Assembly (NCBI GenBank): GCA_039105265.1
Contig: JAPFFF010000003.1
Span: forward strand, 3,658,001-3,722,000
Length of the DNA stretch: 64,000 nt
Source: Tritrichomonas musculus
Lineage: Eukaryota > Parabasalia > Tritrichomonadida > Tritrichomonadidae
Direction of reading: 5' to 3'
In this document: positions 40,693-50,942 of the stretch, in pieces
Layout of the letters: each line of letters begins with the position of its first letter
How positions within the stretch are numbered: the first letter of the stretch is position 1
Notes under the pieces: model-generated
Databases searched by the model: none
Told to the model about the DNA's origin: nothing
What the model saw: the letters and a program-made list of their open reading frames with translations, nothing else
Translations under genes and position numbers: made by a program

Positions 40693-41589
40693 TTATGGAA
40701 TAATAGCAATTGCAGTTACACACTTTTCAAGCTGTTGAGTCTGCAAAGTTATATTTCCTGTGTTTATATCCCATACTCGGCAAATTCCATCACTACTTCC
40801 AGTGCATATTAGTTTTGAATCACTTGTGAAAGCTGCATCCCAAACCCATTCAAACTCATCATTAGCTTTGAGCATGCACTTTAATTTGCCATCATTCTTA
40901 GACCAAATTTTTGTAGAATTATCGCCTGCAGTTGTAGCAAACATTAAATTGTCAGGTGAATGAACGCACCGTAATTGTATATCGTCATGTGCATGGAATT
41001 TGTAACCTACAGAAAAATCAGGTGAATTAGTACTATCAATGTTATAAACAAAAGTTTCACCATCCATATGGCAAGCAACAAAACTTTTTCCATCAGGACT
41101 TAAAGATAAGCATCTTACTGGTGTTTTGTTATTGTTAACTTTAAATGGTGAAGCCAAATTTCTAATATCCCAAACTGATATTTCTCCAATTTCGTTTCCA
41201 ACAACTGCTGTATAACCGTTTTGTTGGACGATAATTGAATTTAATGATTCTGTTGTTGTTATTGTCTGCTGCTGTTGCGATGTTCTCTTGTCCCACGTTT
41301 TAATTGCTTTATCTTCACCACATGAAAATACTGTTGTTTGCGTAACAAAAATATCTGCAACATTTGTTTCGTGAGCATAAAACGAGGAAAGATATCGCGT
41401 GTTTTTTCCAGTTGCGTCATATGAATATATGTAATTATATGCAGCAACATAAAAACGATTTCCGCTAACAATAATTCTATTGGCCTGTGAATTAGCAATA
41501 TCATAATCTGCAGCTAAAGAACAGTCATATAAACTAAATGCGTGAATTTTGAGATCATAGGATGCAGCGAGAAGAATTCTATCTCCCAT
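40693..41589 (-). CDS. LST8: LST8-like WD40 subunit of TOR complexes
   Basis: A 298-aa protein made almost entirely of WD40 blades, matching LST8/GbetaL in length and blade content. Recognisable are GEDKAIKTWDKRT (blade 3), VGNEIGEISVWDIRN (blade 4), CLSLSPDGKSFVACHMDGETFVYNID (blade 5), the diagnostic EWVWDAAFTSDSKLICTGSSDGICRVWD near the C-terminus and the final CVTAIAI. LST8 binds and stabilises the TOR kinase domain in TORC1 and TORC2. No TOR or other complex member lies in this window. The ATG at 41589 is the only in-frame Met at the expected place. Confidence 0.88.
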   Translation of the reverse strand: MGDRILLAASYDLKIHAFSLYDCSLAADYDIANSQANRIIVSGNRFYVAAYNYIYSYDATGKNTRYLSSFYAHETNVADIFVTQTTVFSCGEDKAIKTWDKRTSQQQQTITTTESLNSIIVQQNGYTAVVGNEIGEISVWDIRNLASPFKVNNNKTPVRCLSLSPDGKSFVACHMDGETFVYNIDSTNSPDFSVGYKFHAHDDIQLRCVHSPDNLMFATTAGDNSTKIWSKNDGKLKCMLKANDEFEWVWDAAFTSDSKLICTGSSDGICRVWDINTGNITLQTQQLEKCVTAIAIIP

Positions 41590-41839
41590 TCAATTAAAAT
41601 ATTTATAATGGTTAATATTTCACCTAAATAGTATAATACCAAAACTTTTTAAATAAATTAAGCCACTTATCGATTCAAATTATTTATATTCTACTTTTTA
41701 TTCAATATCTGTATTTTTCCTCTATTTCAAAGTAGAGGTGCAATGTAAAAAAGTGTAATAATAAGTTTTAGATGTGCTAAGTTCAAATTGAATATCATTT
41801 TTTTAATAAAAAAAAAAAAAGAAAAGAAAATTAAAATTG

Positions 41840-43420
41840 CTAATTTTCTTTGTTCTGTTGGGAAGGTTGATTCTGTTGTTGGGAAAGCTGGTTCTGTTGT
41901 TGGGGAGGTTGGTTCTGTTGGAATTGTTGCATGTATTGTTGTTGTTGTTGTAAGAACTGTTGTTGATATTGTGGAGGTACCATATACACTACCGGCTGCT
42001 GAAATTGCATCTGAGGTTGCTGATTTGTATTATTATCATCTTTTTCATTATTTTGATTATCTTGTGGATTAGAATTTGGAACAGTTTGGAATGATGAACC
42101 AGGAGATATTAAGTATTGCATTTGTTGTTGTGAAGATTGTGGTTGTCCAGGAGTAGGTGCAAATGCTGGGAAGACGCCAGTAAAGAAGCCTTGTCCAGGT
42201 GGGTGTTGGCCCCATGGAACAGCAAAGCCTGGGAAGAAGCCTTGTTGACCATTTGGAAGGAGTCGCTCTTCTGAATGGTCGTTAGCAAGTGATCTGTGTT
42301 TAGAGCAAGGTCCATTTTGGCTGAACAGATAAACAGCAACACAAATAATCAAAAAGATGCAAACAAATGCTGTGAGGATAACAACAAGAGTGCTGTATGA
42401 ATCGCTGTTACTCCTTCGACCTCTCTTATGATGATGTTTGTTAGATTTTTTCAAATTATCAGAATCATGATTATTATTAAGTGCACGATTCACTTCATCA
42501 TCCTGGTCATTGGCTTTGTCATTAATATTTTCTTTTCCATCATCATCATTTTCATTATCCTTTGGGTTTATTTGTTCTTTTTCATCGTCTTCTTTCTCTT
42601 CATGATCTTCAAGTTTTTTAATTGAAAGAGCTAATGGGACAGCTGTATCATCTTTTTTAATAGATCCTGATATTTGGAAAAAGTTTGAAGGATTATCGGT
42701 AGAAAGCAAAAGATTAAGACTAGACCAAAAATCTTTGTCTGCAGGAATTACTTTAATAAATTTATTTCCAGAAATTTCAGCAAATTGTTGTGTTCGAGAA
42801 ATTGGTGTTTCGCAACTTGCTTGTGATTGACATACCATTATTTGATTATCCTGTGAAGGTACAACAGAAGTTTGAAGATTATATTCGTTTTCTGGGTACC
42901 AAACACAAAAAGATTGATCTGTTTTTCCTTGGTTGTTTGAATCTCCTGGAAATGAACCAAAGACATCTGCAACATGAAGATCAAGTGATGATTCAGTAGA
43001 AACATAGCAACCATAGGTGCACTCATTTGGAAAAACAAACGTGCTTATGGTAACATTTCCTGGTACAAGGGCAAGAATATCAACTGATCCGTAAACATTT
43101 TTTGAAAAAGATACGCCACCTTTTTCTGCGGGAAATTCGAATTTACCTGCTTCAACTAAGTTTTTATTTAATGGACTTTGAACGTTATCATTTATTGATT
43201 TTGATTCAATCGTAGTTGATTTTGGTGATGTGAAATAACGAACAGAAAGTAATGAGTTATGGAATAAAACATTTAAATAATTACCAGTTGAATTAATGCA
43301 AATATGTTCACCTTCATCAACATACAAAGTTTCATTATTAGGTTGTCCTAGCCTTGGAAAAACATGATGTCGGCATTGATTAGATAAAGAAAGAAAGATT
43401 AAGTCGAATAGAAAAAACAT
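41840..43420 (-). CDS. Single-pass surface protein with Gln/Pro-rich cytoplasmic tail (526 aa)
   Basis: Layout: signal peptide (MFFLFDLIFLSLS), an ectodomain of about 260 residues with scattered cysteines and several N-x-S/T sites, an acidic Asp/Glu/Asn stalk, a basic stop-transfer flank (KKSNKHHHKRGRR), one transmembrane helix (about residues 350-372) and a cytoplasmic tail of about 150 residues. The tail is rich in Gln, Pro and Gly and contains a PPQY (PPxY) motif within VVYMVPPQYQQQ, a known ligand for WW domains of Nedd4-type ubiquitin ligases and other trafficking factors. The ectodomain family is not recognised. The ATG at 43420 follows GTCATTAAA (initiator-like). The many CAA/CAG codons make the tail repeat-prone. 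Confidence 0.85.
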   Translation of the reverse strand: MFFLFDLIFLSLSNQCRHHVFPRLGQPNNETLYVDEGEHICINSTGNYLNVLFHNSLLSVRYFTSPKSTTIESKSINDNVQSPLNKNLVEAGKFEFPAEKGGVSFSKNVYGSVDILALVPGNVTISTFVFPNECTYGCYVSTESSLDLHVADVFGSFPGDSNNQGKTDQSFCVWYPENEYNLQTSVVPSQDNQIMVCQSQASCETPISRTQQFAEISGNKFIKVIPADKDFWSSLNLLLSTDNPSNFFQISGSIKKDDTAVPLALSIKKLEDHEEKEDDEKEQINPKDNENDDDGKENINDKANDQDDEVNRALNNNHDSDNLKKSNKHHHKRGRRSNSDSYSTLVVILTAFVCIFLIICVAVYLFSQNGPCSKHRSLANDHSEERLLPNGQQGFFPGFAVPWGQHPPGQGFFTGVFPAFAPTPGQPQSSQQQMQYLISPGSSFQTVPNSNPQDNQNNEKDDNNTNQQPQMQFQQPVVYMVPPQYQQQFLQQQQQYMQQFQQNQPPQQQNQLSQQQNQPSQQNKEN

Positions 43421-43909
43421 TTTAATGACTCCAATTTTGAATTTAAATTTGTTCTCATCAAAAGATACCAGCCAGATATGAAACGGTTAATTTACCCGAA
43501 AAAAGTTTGATCAAGAGTCTTAAATTTAATATTAATTACGTTTTAATTAAAGAAAAATGGAAAATTAAAGAATTGCAAAAAAAAATATCTCTTGGTGATT
43601 CTTGTATATGGAAATAAATGGCAATTCAACCGAGGTTTTAAAAATTGATAACTAATGAAAAAATTCATAAAGTTAATTAAAATAATTGAATATGAATTTC
43701 AATAAATAGAATGTATTTTTTTATTTTAAAATCATAAAATAAACATCAATATTACGATCAAATTAAAAATCAAAAATATGAATCACTATAGCATCTAGTT
43801 AAGTCCAAATATCACTTTTTTTTGGTGAAAAATTTCTGATAAAAGGCCAAGAAAAAAATGCATTTTATTTTAATTCTAAAATAATGTTATAAATCACATC
43901 ATTTACTTG
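43421..43909. other. AT-rich intergenic region
   Basis: About 490 bases between the surface-protein gene's promoter and the decayed gene to the right. It contains the AAACGGTTAA site. Nothing else is seen. Confidence 0.5.
43481..43487 (-). promoter_or_regulatory. ACCGTTT (gene orientation) upstream of the surface-protein gene
   Basis: AAACGGTTAA on the plus strand, 61 bases before the ATG at 43420, same orientation as at NOP10 and the other minus-strand genes. Confidence 0.35.
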
Positions 43910-45400
43910 TTATTTGATATTAAAACTACCAAAAGCTTGAAGGAATACATTCGCGACATCTTCTGGTGTAGCTCCCAGTGCAGCAAAAGGCTGCAATTTG
44001 GCCTTTATGTTTTGATTAAGCAAATCTGTGTTTTTGTTAGAATTGATTTTAATGAAAATTGTCGATTTTTCAGGTAAAAACGCTGAATTATCACTAAAGA
44101 ATCTTTGTTGGAAATCTGAAGGATCATAAACGTCACCTGGATGAATGGTATGCCTGCATGGAACTTGATAAATCGAATTATACGTTCTGAGAGCGCACAA
44201 AATTTAAAGTGGATATCAATTTTATTGAGATATGTTTTATATTCTTCATCCAAAATTCAGATATACTTGATTTATCAATTTTTCGAGAAACATTCGATGT
44301 TCCAGGATTATTTTCCTATTCATTTGTTCTCTTTCAAATCTTTCATATCTCTTCTAAATGTTGATCATCAACAGTGGCTCACATATATTCTACCTTAAGT
44401 TCTTCTCAACATAACAATATTTCAAAAAAGAAAAAATCCAGGAATTAACAATTTTAGAAAGGAGAAGTTTTATTAAAATAGCTTCTTAAAGTCGACTTTA
44501 AAGGATGTATTACCTCAAAGAAAATATAAAGATAAATAATTTCCTCATGATCTTGGAGAAAATCATCCAAATAATGGTAGAAAAGATATATTTGAATATT
44601 GGCCTAGAGATATTGCATGAGTTACCCATTTTAAAAGTTAAAATTAAAATGAATGATCATAAATAGGTGTCTGAAAAATCTAATTCAATTATTTTGAACT
44701 TTTAATGAAAAGACATCGAGTCCTTTCTTCAGCTATATCGGGTAGTATATCATCTCATATTGAATGCATGAAGCATCTAATATATCTAATCTTAAAATCA
44801 TTTCCAACTGGTGTTGCCTCTATATCCATTTCGTAATGGTTGTTAAGCTCTCTTTTATTCGAGAATTTTATATCTAAAGTAGTTTTATTTTTTTCGCAAA
44901 CTCAACTATGTAGATTATTCACTGCAGGTTCATCAGCGATAGGTTCATTAATGGATTTTTCAGCAACAGGTTGTTCATTAATAGATTCTTCACTAACTGA
45001 TTCATCACTAGATTCATCCAATTGTACATGGCCTGATTTGTATAATATGTCATCCCAAAATGTTTTACCGATACAATTTAATGCTTCATTACCTAGTTTA
45101 TTTATGTATATCTCATATCTGTTATTTGGGATCGATTAATTCCTCTTCTTGATATGTTTTCCATATCGAACATATTCATATACATCGGAATCTCTATTAG
45201 TGTTTCGTCCTAGAAATTGCTTATTACTGGATACAGCATCGATATATGTTTGGACCAATATAGATAGAATATTCTCTTTAATAGACTATCAATTCTGGAT
45301 TGATGAAGTAGATATAATAACATCAACATCTTCTTCGAATAATCCATCTTCATTCAACCTAAACTCTTATTAACTGTAGTACATAACAAAACTTTGTATC
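43910..45400 (-). pseudogene. Decayed minus-strand gene with several stops and frameshifts
   Basis: Reading the minus strand through stops reveals protein-like pieces in order: NEDGLFEEDVDVIIS; a stretch with QTYIDAVSSNKQFLGRN and EYVRYGKHIKKRN; INKLGNEALNCIGKTFWDD followed by an acidic Glu/Ser run; NHYEMDIEATPVGNDFKIR; and, after more damage, NNPGTSNVSRKIDKSSISEF, IDIHFKFCALRTYNSIYQV, TIHPGDVYDPSDFQQRFF and a clean end at 43910. At least five in-frame stops and two or more frame changes separate them. Amino-acid composition and word-like motifs make coding origin likely. That all pieces belong to one gene is inference. No family is recognised; a mobile-element origin is possible. Confidence 0.5.
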
Positions 45401-45967
45401 TATATTTTAATAGCCACACGTTCAAAAAGTTCTCAACAAAAAAAATCCCAAACTCAAACTTTTATCGTCTCGTTATCATAATAATTTTGGGGCAAAAAAA
45501 TTGACCTCAATATCAGGGTTGGCCAACGCTGACGTTAAAATCGTTGAACAAAATGTTATATCGTTGAATTGAATGTCAATGTCAACGACATTAAGGCCAT
45601 TGATTATAACCGTCTCAATATATAATTTAAAAAAAAACTTTTTATACAACTGATATTCCATTTTGAACATTAATAATATAATTCATTTGTAAAAGTAAAA
45701 TATGAATTTAGTTTTTTTTTAATTTTATTGTCTTTAATATATAAAGATAAATGTAAATTAAAAAAAAAAAAAAAAACGTTATTTTTGTCCTCTCACATCT
45801 TTAATCTATATAAATTAATCAATGATTTTTTTTTAGAATTATTATATATAGTATTAACAGATATATAAACAATTTTTATTTATTTATTTTATATCTCAAT
45901 ATATATTATTTTAAATGAGATAAATAGAATATTATATCAACTCTTTCCTCTAATATGAAAAAGTTTA
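45401..45967. other. AT-rich region with a short minus-strand frame
   Basis: Includes a 64-codon minus-strand frame (45476-45670) that reads protein-like (for example ILTSALANPDIEVNFFAPKLL) and may be an upstream remnant of the decayed gene to the left. An A run followed by CGTTATT lies at about 45760-45779, some 190 bases before the next start, and AAAAAGTTTA directly precedes that ATG. Confidence 0.4.
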
Positions 45968-48760
45968 ATGACGGAAAATTATCATTCAGACTTCCAACCT
46001 CAACGGCTTAATACACCAAATTTTTCAGGAAAAGAGGAAGAAATAGAGACAATAGAAATATATGATCCGTTGTATAAATTATTAAATCTTGAATTTTCAA
46101 TTTCAAATCAATTTGAAGATGCCAATAATAATATAAAAAAGAGCATCGTTTTAATTTCAAAAAAATTATCTTTTATATTTGATGATTTTAAAAAGAATGA
46201 AAATGACAATGAAGAAATATTTGAAGAGTTTTTGGCTTACTATATCATATTAAAGCAAGCTAGATCTGCTTATTTTATATCAAATGATGTTAACAAATGG
46301 AAAGATTTTGATAGTGCTACACGTGCTTCATTTCATACCGAAAAAAAATTTAATGAACTTATTGAAAAAATTATTAATTGTTCTGTTGACAGATATTCAA
46401 AAGGACAAAAATATATAAATTGTTTTGCCGTTCCTGTCATGTTTTTTAATGACTGTGATTCATATGATAGCAAATTCTGGAATCAATATGTAGAAAAAGT
46501 GGCAAACACAATTTATTCCACCTTTAAAAAGAAAGCAATACTAAGATTAACTAATGAAGCAATAGTGACTTTTGATGATAAAATACCACAAAATATAAGA
46601 AAAATATCAAAAGATAGTGAATCATCAAACCTACATCAAATCAATACATATGAATCACAAACTTTTAACGATATGGAAAACCAAACACAAAAAGAAAAAG
46701 AAAAAGATAAAGAAGGCGTTAATAATAGTGAAACTGCAGAGATAAAAATTGATCTTCCTACTGCACTCGAAAAATGCTTTTATGCAAATAAACAAAATTT
46801 GTATGATTTTGATGATTTAGATTATTCTCCGATTTTAACTGAAACAAATATATCATGCAAGTATAAAGAAGCTAATTCACAAGAAATTTCGCATAGAATG
46901 ATGAATTTATCATTTGACTTATCTCATAAGTTAATTGATTTTTTTAAAAAAGACTTAGAAAATATTTCTGAAATAATTAAAGACGAAAAAAATATAAATT
47001 TGTGTACTTTCAAAATTGCTGCTTCTTTAATAGAAATGCTAAAGCTTGCTTCCGCGCTACTTTACGAAGATGGCGCTGACATTCCTCCTCTTTCATTTAT
47101 ATGGAAAAGAATTGATGGATTCAAAGTTAATTTTGCAAATAGTTTTTACACTTTTATCGAAAAGAATATAATTGATTTGAATGTTCCTTTCAATTTTTCT
47201 CGTAATTCTTTTATAATTAAAAAAGATTCAGATGATTCTAATATCCACAATATCATTGACAAATTTAAAAAATCTTTATTTTCAGATGAAAATAAAGAAA
47301 ATGAAGAACAAATCATTAACAAATTCTTTGAAGTATTTGACGAAGATTTTGGCATTGACTTTATCTCATTTATTGCTTCTATCATTGGTAAAAAACGAAC
47401 GAATGAAATTGTTTTGAAATTGATCAAAAAATTAAAAGATAAAACTCAAGATTTTTGTCAAGAATATGGAAGATTTATTCCTTCATTTAACTTTAATATT
47501 GGAATTGACAATGAAAGCCAAAATATTTATGTTCTTAAGCAATATTTTAATTCGTTTGTTAATTATTTCAGCCTTTCTGATCCAAAAGCTATTGCTTCGT
47601 CTATTTCTAAAATAGGAAATATTATAGCATTAATTATCCTTTTTGATTCAGCTGTAACAAGCGAGTTTATACCTAAAGAAATGATTTCAGCTGCAATTTC
47701 ATCTTTAACTTCAAAGTCAGAATTTTTGATGTATTTGAGTAACCCTAATTTGAAAAATCCGAATTTGAGCAATCATCGCCATAATTACCTCTCCAATGCT
47801 ATTTCAGAAATCTATATTATTTTAAACACACCTAACACACGCGAATTTTTTGAGCAGATAGATGGCCATTCTGGTTTCTATCAATTTGCAATCGCTCTGA
47901 TATATGCTTCCGTTCACAAACCAGAACAGAATCAATCTAATTTCTACCCAACTGATAGCATTTCAATTACTTGCTCAATATTTTTAGAAGTACTTTCACA
48001 ATACCATCTATATTCTTTTTCAAACATCATTCACACATTTATCTTATTCAAAGAAAACATGGATACTAATAACGGTTTTCCCATGATTGAAAATAATATC
48101 AATGATCTTTTAGATGATTCATCACAATCAAAGCTACAAATAAATCTGCAAATTGTTGATATTTTCCATTATGCGTTATCGAGATCTTCTTTTCCAAAAC
48201 CAAACCATTTAATTCTAAGTAAATATACAGAAGGCTATTTAAAATCAATTGAATTATGCCATCATCCAGAATTTAACAATTTTCTTCAAAATCGCTGCAA
48301 TATGTTAGCTATTTTGTTAGATATCGAAAAAATAGATATTTTTATTAAAGATTTGGAAGAACTTAAAGAAAGAATAAATACTTCAATTGCATTAATATCA
48401 ATAACCCCTGTTATAGATAATAAATACAATAAAACTACATATGATTTGCATATTTTACCAATCGATTTGAATAATGCATTTAAAGAGGACTCTAATTCAC
48501 TAATTTCAATAATAAGAAATATAACACATAAGGAATATGGTGATTTTCTACTTGTAATTTATAGGAAACCCCCGAACTTTATAGATAGTGATATTCATGA
48601 TTTCAGAATCACAAAAGAATTTTTGCTTAATTTAAGAGGGAATTTCCCTCTTATTATTGAAGATGAAAGATTTTTAACCCCTAAAAAAGGAACCAATCCA
48701 ATGTCACTTTTATCTTCACCAAAAAACTATTTCTATCCTCAATCATCAGAAGATTATTGA
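45968..48760 (+). CDS. Large helical protein of unknown function (930 aa)
   Basis: A soluble, mainly helical protein. The N-terminal part (about 35-190) is a helical bundle; an acidic/Lys linker (about 225-255) precedes a second helical domain (about 270-620) and a third (about 640-800) containing EQIDGHSGFYQFAIALIYASV. The C-terminal part (about 800-930) mixes strands and helices and ends with a Ser/Tyr-rich tail. The size and repeated bundles recall large actin-regulatory or tethering-complex subunits, but no signature is clear. The ATG at 45968 overlaps the end of AAAAAGTTTA. The unusually low number of Gly and Pro residues fits a solenoid or bundle fold. Confidence 0.82.
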   Translation: MTENYHSDFQPQRLNTPNFSGKEEEIETIEIYDPLYKLLNLEFSISNQFEDANNNIKKSIVLISKKLSFIFDDFKKNENDNEEIFEEFLAYYIILKQARSAYFISNDVNKWKDFDSATRASFHTEKKFNELIEKIINCSVDRYSKGQKYINCFAVPVMFFNDCDSYDSKFWNQYVEKVANTIYSTFKKKAILRLTNEAIVTFDDKIPQNIRKISKDSESSNLHQINTYESQTFNDMENQTQKEKEKDKEGVNNSETAEIKIDLPTALEKCFYANKQNLYDFDDLDYSPILTETNISCKYKEANSQEISHRMMNLSFDLSHKLIDFFKKDLENISEIIKDEKNINLCTFKIAASLIEMLKLASALLYEDGADIPPLSFIWKRIDGFKVNFANSFYTFIEKNIIDLNVPFNFSRNSFIIKKDSDDSNIHNIIDKFKKSLFSDENKENEEQIINKFFEVFDEDFGIDFISFIASIIGKKRTNEIVLKLIKKLKDKTQDFCQEYGRFIPSFNFNIGIDNESQNIYVLKQYFNSFVNYFSLSDPKAIASSISKIGNIIALIILFDSAVTSEFIPKEMISAAISSLTSKSEFLMYLSNPNLKNPNLSNHRHNYLSNAISEIYIILNTPNTREFFEQIDGHSGFYQFAIALIYASVHKPEQNQSNFYPTDSISITCSIFLEVLSQYHLYSFSNIIHTFILFKENMDTNNGFPMIENNINDLLDDSSQSKLQINLQIVDIFHYALSRSSFPKPNHLILSKYTEGYLKSIELCHHPEFNNFLQNRCNMLAILLDIEKIDIFIKDLEELKERINTSIALISITPVIDNKYNKTTYDLHILPIDLNNAFKEDSNSLISIIRNITHKEYGDFLLVIYRKPPNFIDSDIHDFRITKEFLLNLRGNFPLIIEDERFLTPKKGTNPMSLLSSPKNYFYPQSSEDY

Positions 48761-49177
48761 TTTTTTTTTTTTGTTAAAGGACACACACACACACAAGAAA
48801 TTATTATTTTAAGATTAATTTTAAAAAATGTACGAAGAATGAATTATCTATTGTTCAAAAAGTCTGTTCAATTTTTGGAGCAGAAGGAAAATAGATTTGA
48901 TAGGCGTTAAAACAACACCTAATGATGAATTGCTTTCAATAGCGTACAATATGCAAAGAATATTAGTAACAAATTCCAATTTCCAAGGGGAATAAAAGAC
49001 TATCTACCTGGTTTAAATAAGGCTCGAATTCCTCTTTTTTTTCAGTTTTATTTGGCGGGGAATCAATAAAAATACTAAATAAAAAGTAAATAAAGAAATA
49101 GTATATTTTTTAAATTTCATCATAAAAAATATTTATAAGATACAAGAATAAATAATAGATTGAATTATCTAGTATTC
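48761..49177. other. Intergenic region with (AC)n and a coding relic
   Basis: Starts with a short (AC)n run at about 48781-48795, then holds the relic described separately. The right end is the 3' flank of the Myb gene. Confidence 0.5.
48840..49070 (+). pseudogene. Decayed coding relic (C-terminal fragment)
   Basis: Three plus-strand frames in succession give protein-like text: ELSIVQKVCSIFGAEGK, then DLIGVKTTPNDELLSIAYN, then QYAKNISNKFQFPRGIKDY and LPGLNKARIPLFFQFYLAG ending in a stop near 49069. The pieces abut with overlapping ends, as expected for single-base indels in a dead gene. No family is named. Confidence 0.4.
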
Positions 49178-50044
49178 TTAAAACTGTGAACCATCAATTA
49201 ATCTATCAATATCGAAATTGTTAGGATTAAATTGATTATCTGGAATAGGATCGAAAGAAAAATCAAAATCATAATTGGAAGGATCATCAGGCAAACCTGT
49301 TGGCGGTACTGAAAGTGGCGGTTTCTCAATTGGATCTTGGCAAAATGAGGCTGATGTAGGAATTGATCCAGACTGATTGACGTCGTTTATTGGAGGATTT
49401 ATGTCGCTCTGAGGAGAGCAACAATCAAAGAAATTAAGTGAAGATGAATTTTGATTTGGTGCATTAATTATTGAAATTTCAGGTGATGGAGTTAATGAGT
49501 AAGCGGAAAATGATGGACCTAAAAACGTTGATTGTTCCATAGCAGAAGTTGGCATTGTTAATGGGCTAGATGAGGCTGAAAAACATTGTGGTGAATATTG
49601 AGGAGGTGTAAGACAGTTAGAATCTCTGAGAATACTAGCCATTTGCCTTTGAATAAAGGGCTTCCCGGCAATAGGATTGAAAGGGTTGAAGTGATGTCTA
49701 GTAAGCCAGCTCCAACGATTTTTAACTGAGTTCGGACTTCTTCCTGGGAAAAATTTGGCAATTGTTACCCATGAGTTTCCATATGTCGAATGCTTCGTAT
49801 ATAATAATAAGTCATCAGCAGGTTTCCAATCATCTTTATTTAGATTAGGGTCAAGCTGGTTCATCCAACGCTCTCTACATTGTTTCCCACTACGTCCGGA
49901 TAGTGCTGAAGCAACTACAGTCCAATTTGAGGTTCCATTTTTTGCAATGCTTTCCCTTAGCAAATTATCTTCTTCTGGCGACCATTTTGTCTTTTTAAAG
50001 ATTGAGCTTTGATGCATCTGTTGAAAATCATTAGGGTTAGTCAT
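49178..50044 (-). CDS. Two-repeat Myb DNA-binding protein
   Basis: A 288-aa protein. Two Myb repeats lie at residues 16-66 (KWSPEEDNLLRESIAKNG, WTVVASALSGRSGKQCRERW) and 68-118 (DWKPADDLLLYTKHSTYGN, WVTIAKFFPGRSPNSVKNRW), with the spaced Trp residues and the recognition helices GKQCRERW and PNSVKNRW in place. The C-terminal 170 residues are Ser/Pro/Asn-rich and acidic toward the end, as in an activation region. Myb proteins are the main class of gene-specific regulators known in trichomonads and recognise TAACG-type sites. The start ATG at 50044 is overlapped by TAACGGT (50044-50050), a possible autoregulatory site. Confidence 0.93.
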   Translation of the reverse strand: MTNPNDFQQMHQSSIFKKTKWSPEEDNLLRESIAKNGTSNWTVVASALSGRSGKQCRERWMNQLDPNLNKDDWKPADDLLLYTKHSTYGNSWVTIAKFFPGRSPNSVKNRWSWLTRHHFNPFNPIAGKPFIQRQMASILRDSNCLTPPQYSPQCFSASSSPLTMPTSAMEQSTFLGPSFSAYSLTPSPEISIINAPNQNSSSLNFFDCCSPQSDINPPINDVNQSGSIPTSASFCQDPIEKPPLSVPPTGLPDDPSNYDFDFSFDPIPDNQFNPNNFDIDRLIDGSQF

Positions 50045-50050
50045 AACGGT
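50044..50050 (-). promoter_or_regulatory. TAACGGT overlapping the Myb gene start
   Basis: TAACGGT on the plus strand is a full match to the animal and plant Myb consensus YAACGG and overlaps the first base of the Myb ATG. Autoregulation is inference. Confidence 0.4.
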
Positions 50051-50942
50051 ACAACAAAATTTAAAATTCTTATTATGAAATTGTTATAAATTATATTCAA
50101 TTTTTTCATAAAAAGTTCGTAAAATTTTTTTCTTTTAATGTTTTCAAAAGTAATTATGATTCAATTCAAAGTAATTGTATTTTTCTATTCACTCAGCATT
50201 TTTTAAAGGAATGGTCAAGTTGAAATTTGTTATTGAACATTCATTTTGAGAAAATACTACATATAAATGATATTTTTAATAAAAAATTATGTGTTAATAA
50301 TACTTATTTAAAGATTTTTTAATAAATATTTTACTTATTATATTGATATAACACTCTCAAATCAACTCATCAAAACTCATCAACTGAAAAATGGTCTATT
50401 AAAATTTCTTTGCATATTGAAAAAATATGAATAAGTTTTTTATTCATAAAAAAATTATTTTATGAATTAAATTTTATTTTTTTTATAATAAAATTAATTT
50501 GGAATTTAATTTTTAAATTATTAAATATCATAACACATAATTTATTCATATATTAAAAAAATTTTTATAAAGAAATAAAACACTTATACAAAAAGTTATA
50601 TAAAGCATTATTGAGTTGTATTCGGGAATATGATGGTGAAAAAAAGAAACTCTCATCAATATAAGTTGTCACAATGAATAAAACCAACGTTAATAAAAAA
50701 GTATTGAATTTTTTAATAAAAAATCAGTATATTTTTTATTGATTTTATTGAAAATTTATTTTATATAACACATTATGGGAATATTGTGAAATAAATTCTT
50801 CTATTGAAATAATAGGAATATAACAAATTTGGGCGAAAAAAAATTTTTGGATTTACGGGATTCAAAACTTTTATCTAATAAATAAATAAAAATACATAAA
50901 TAAAAAGAAACCAGATTACATATTTATGAATATTTCTTAAAA
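50051..50942. other. AT-rich intergenic region
   Basis: About 890 bases that hold the Myb promoter (AAAAAGTTCG at about 50109-50118) and the 3' flank of the kinesin gene. Long A/T runs throughout; no coding relic is evident. Confidence 0.5.
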
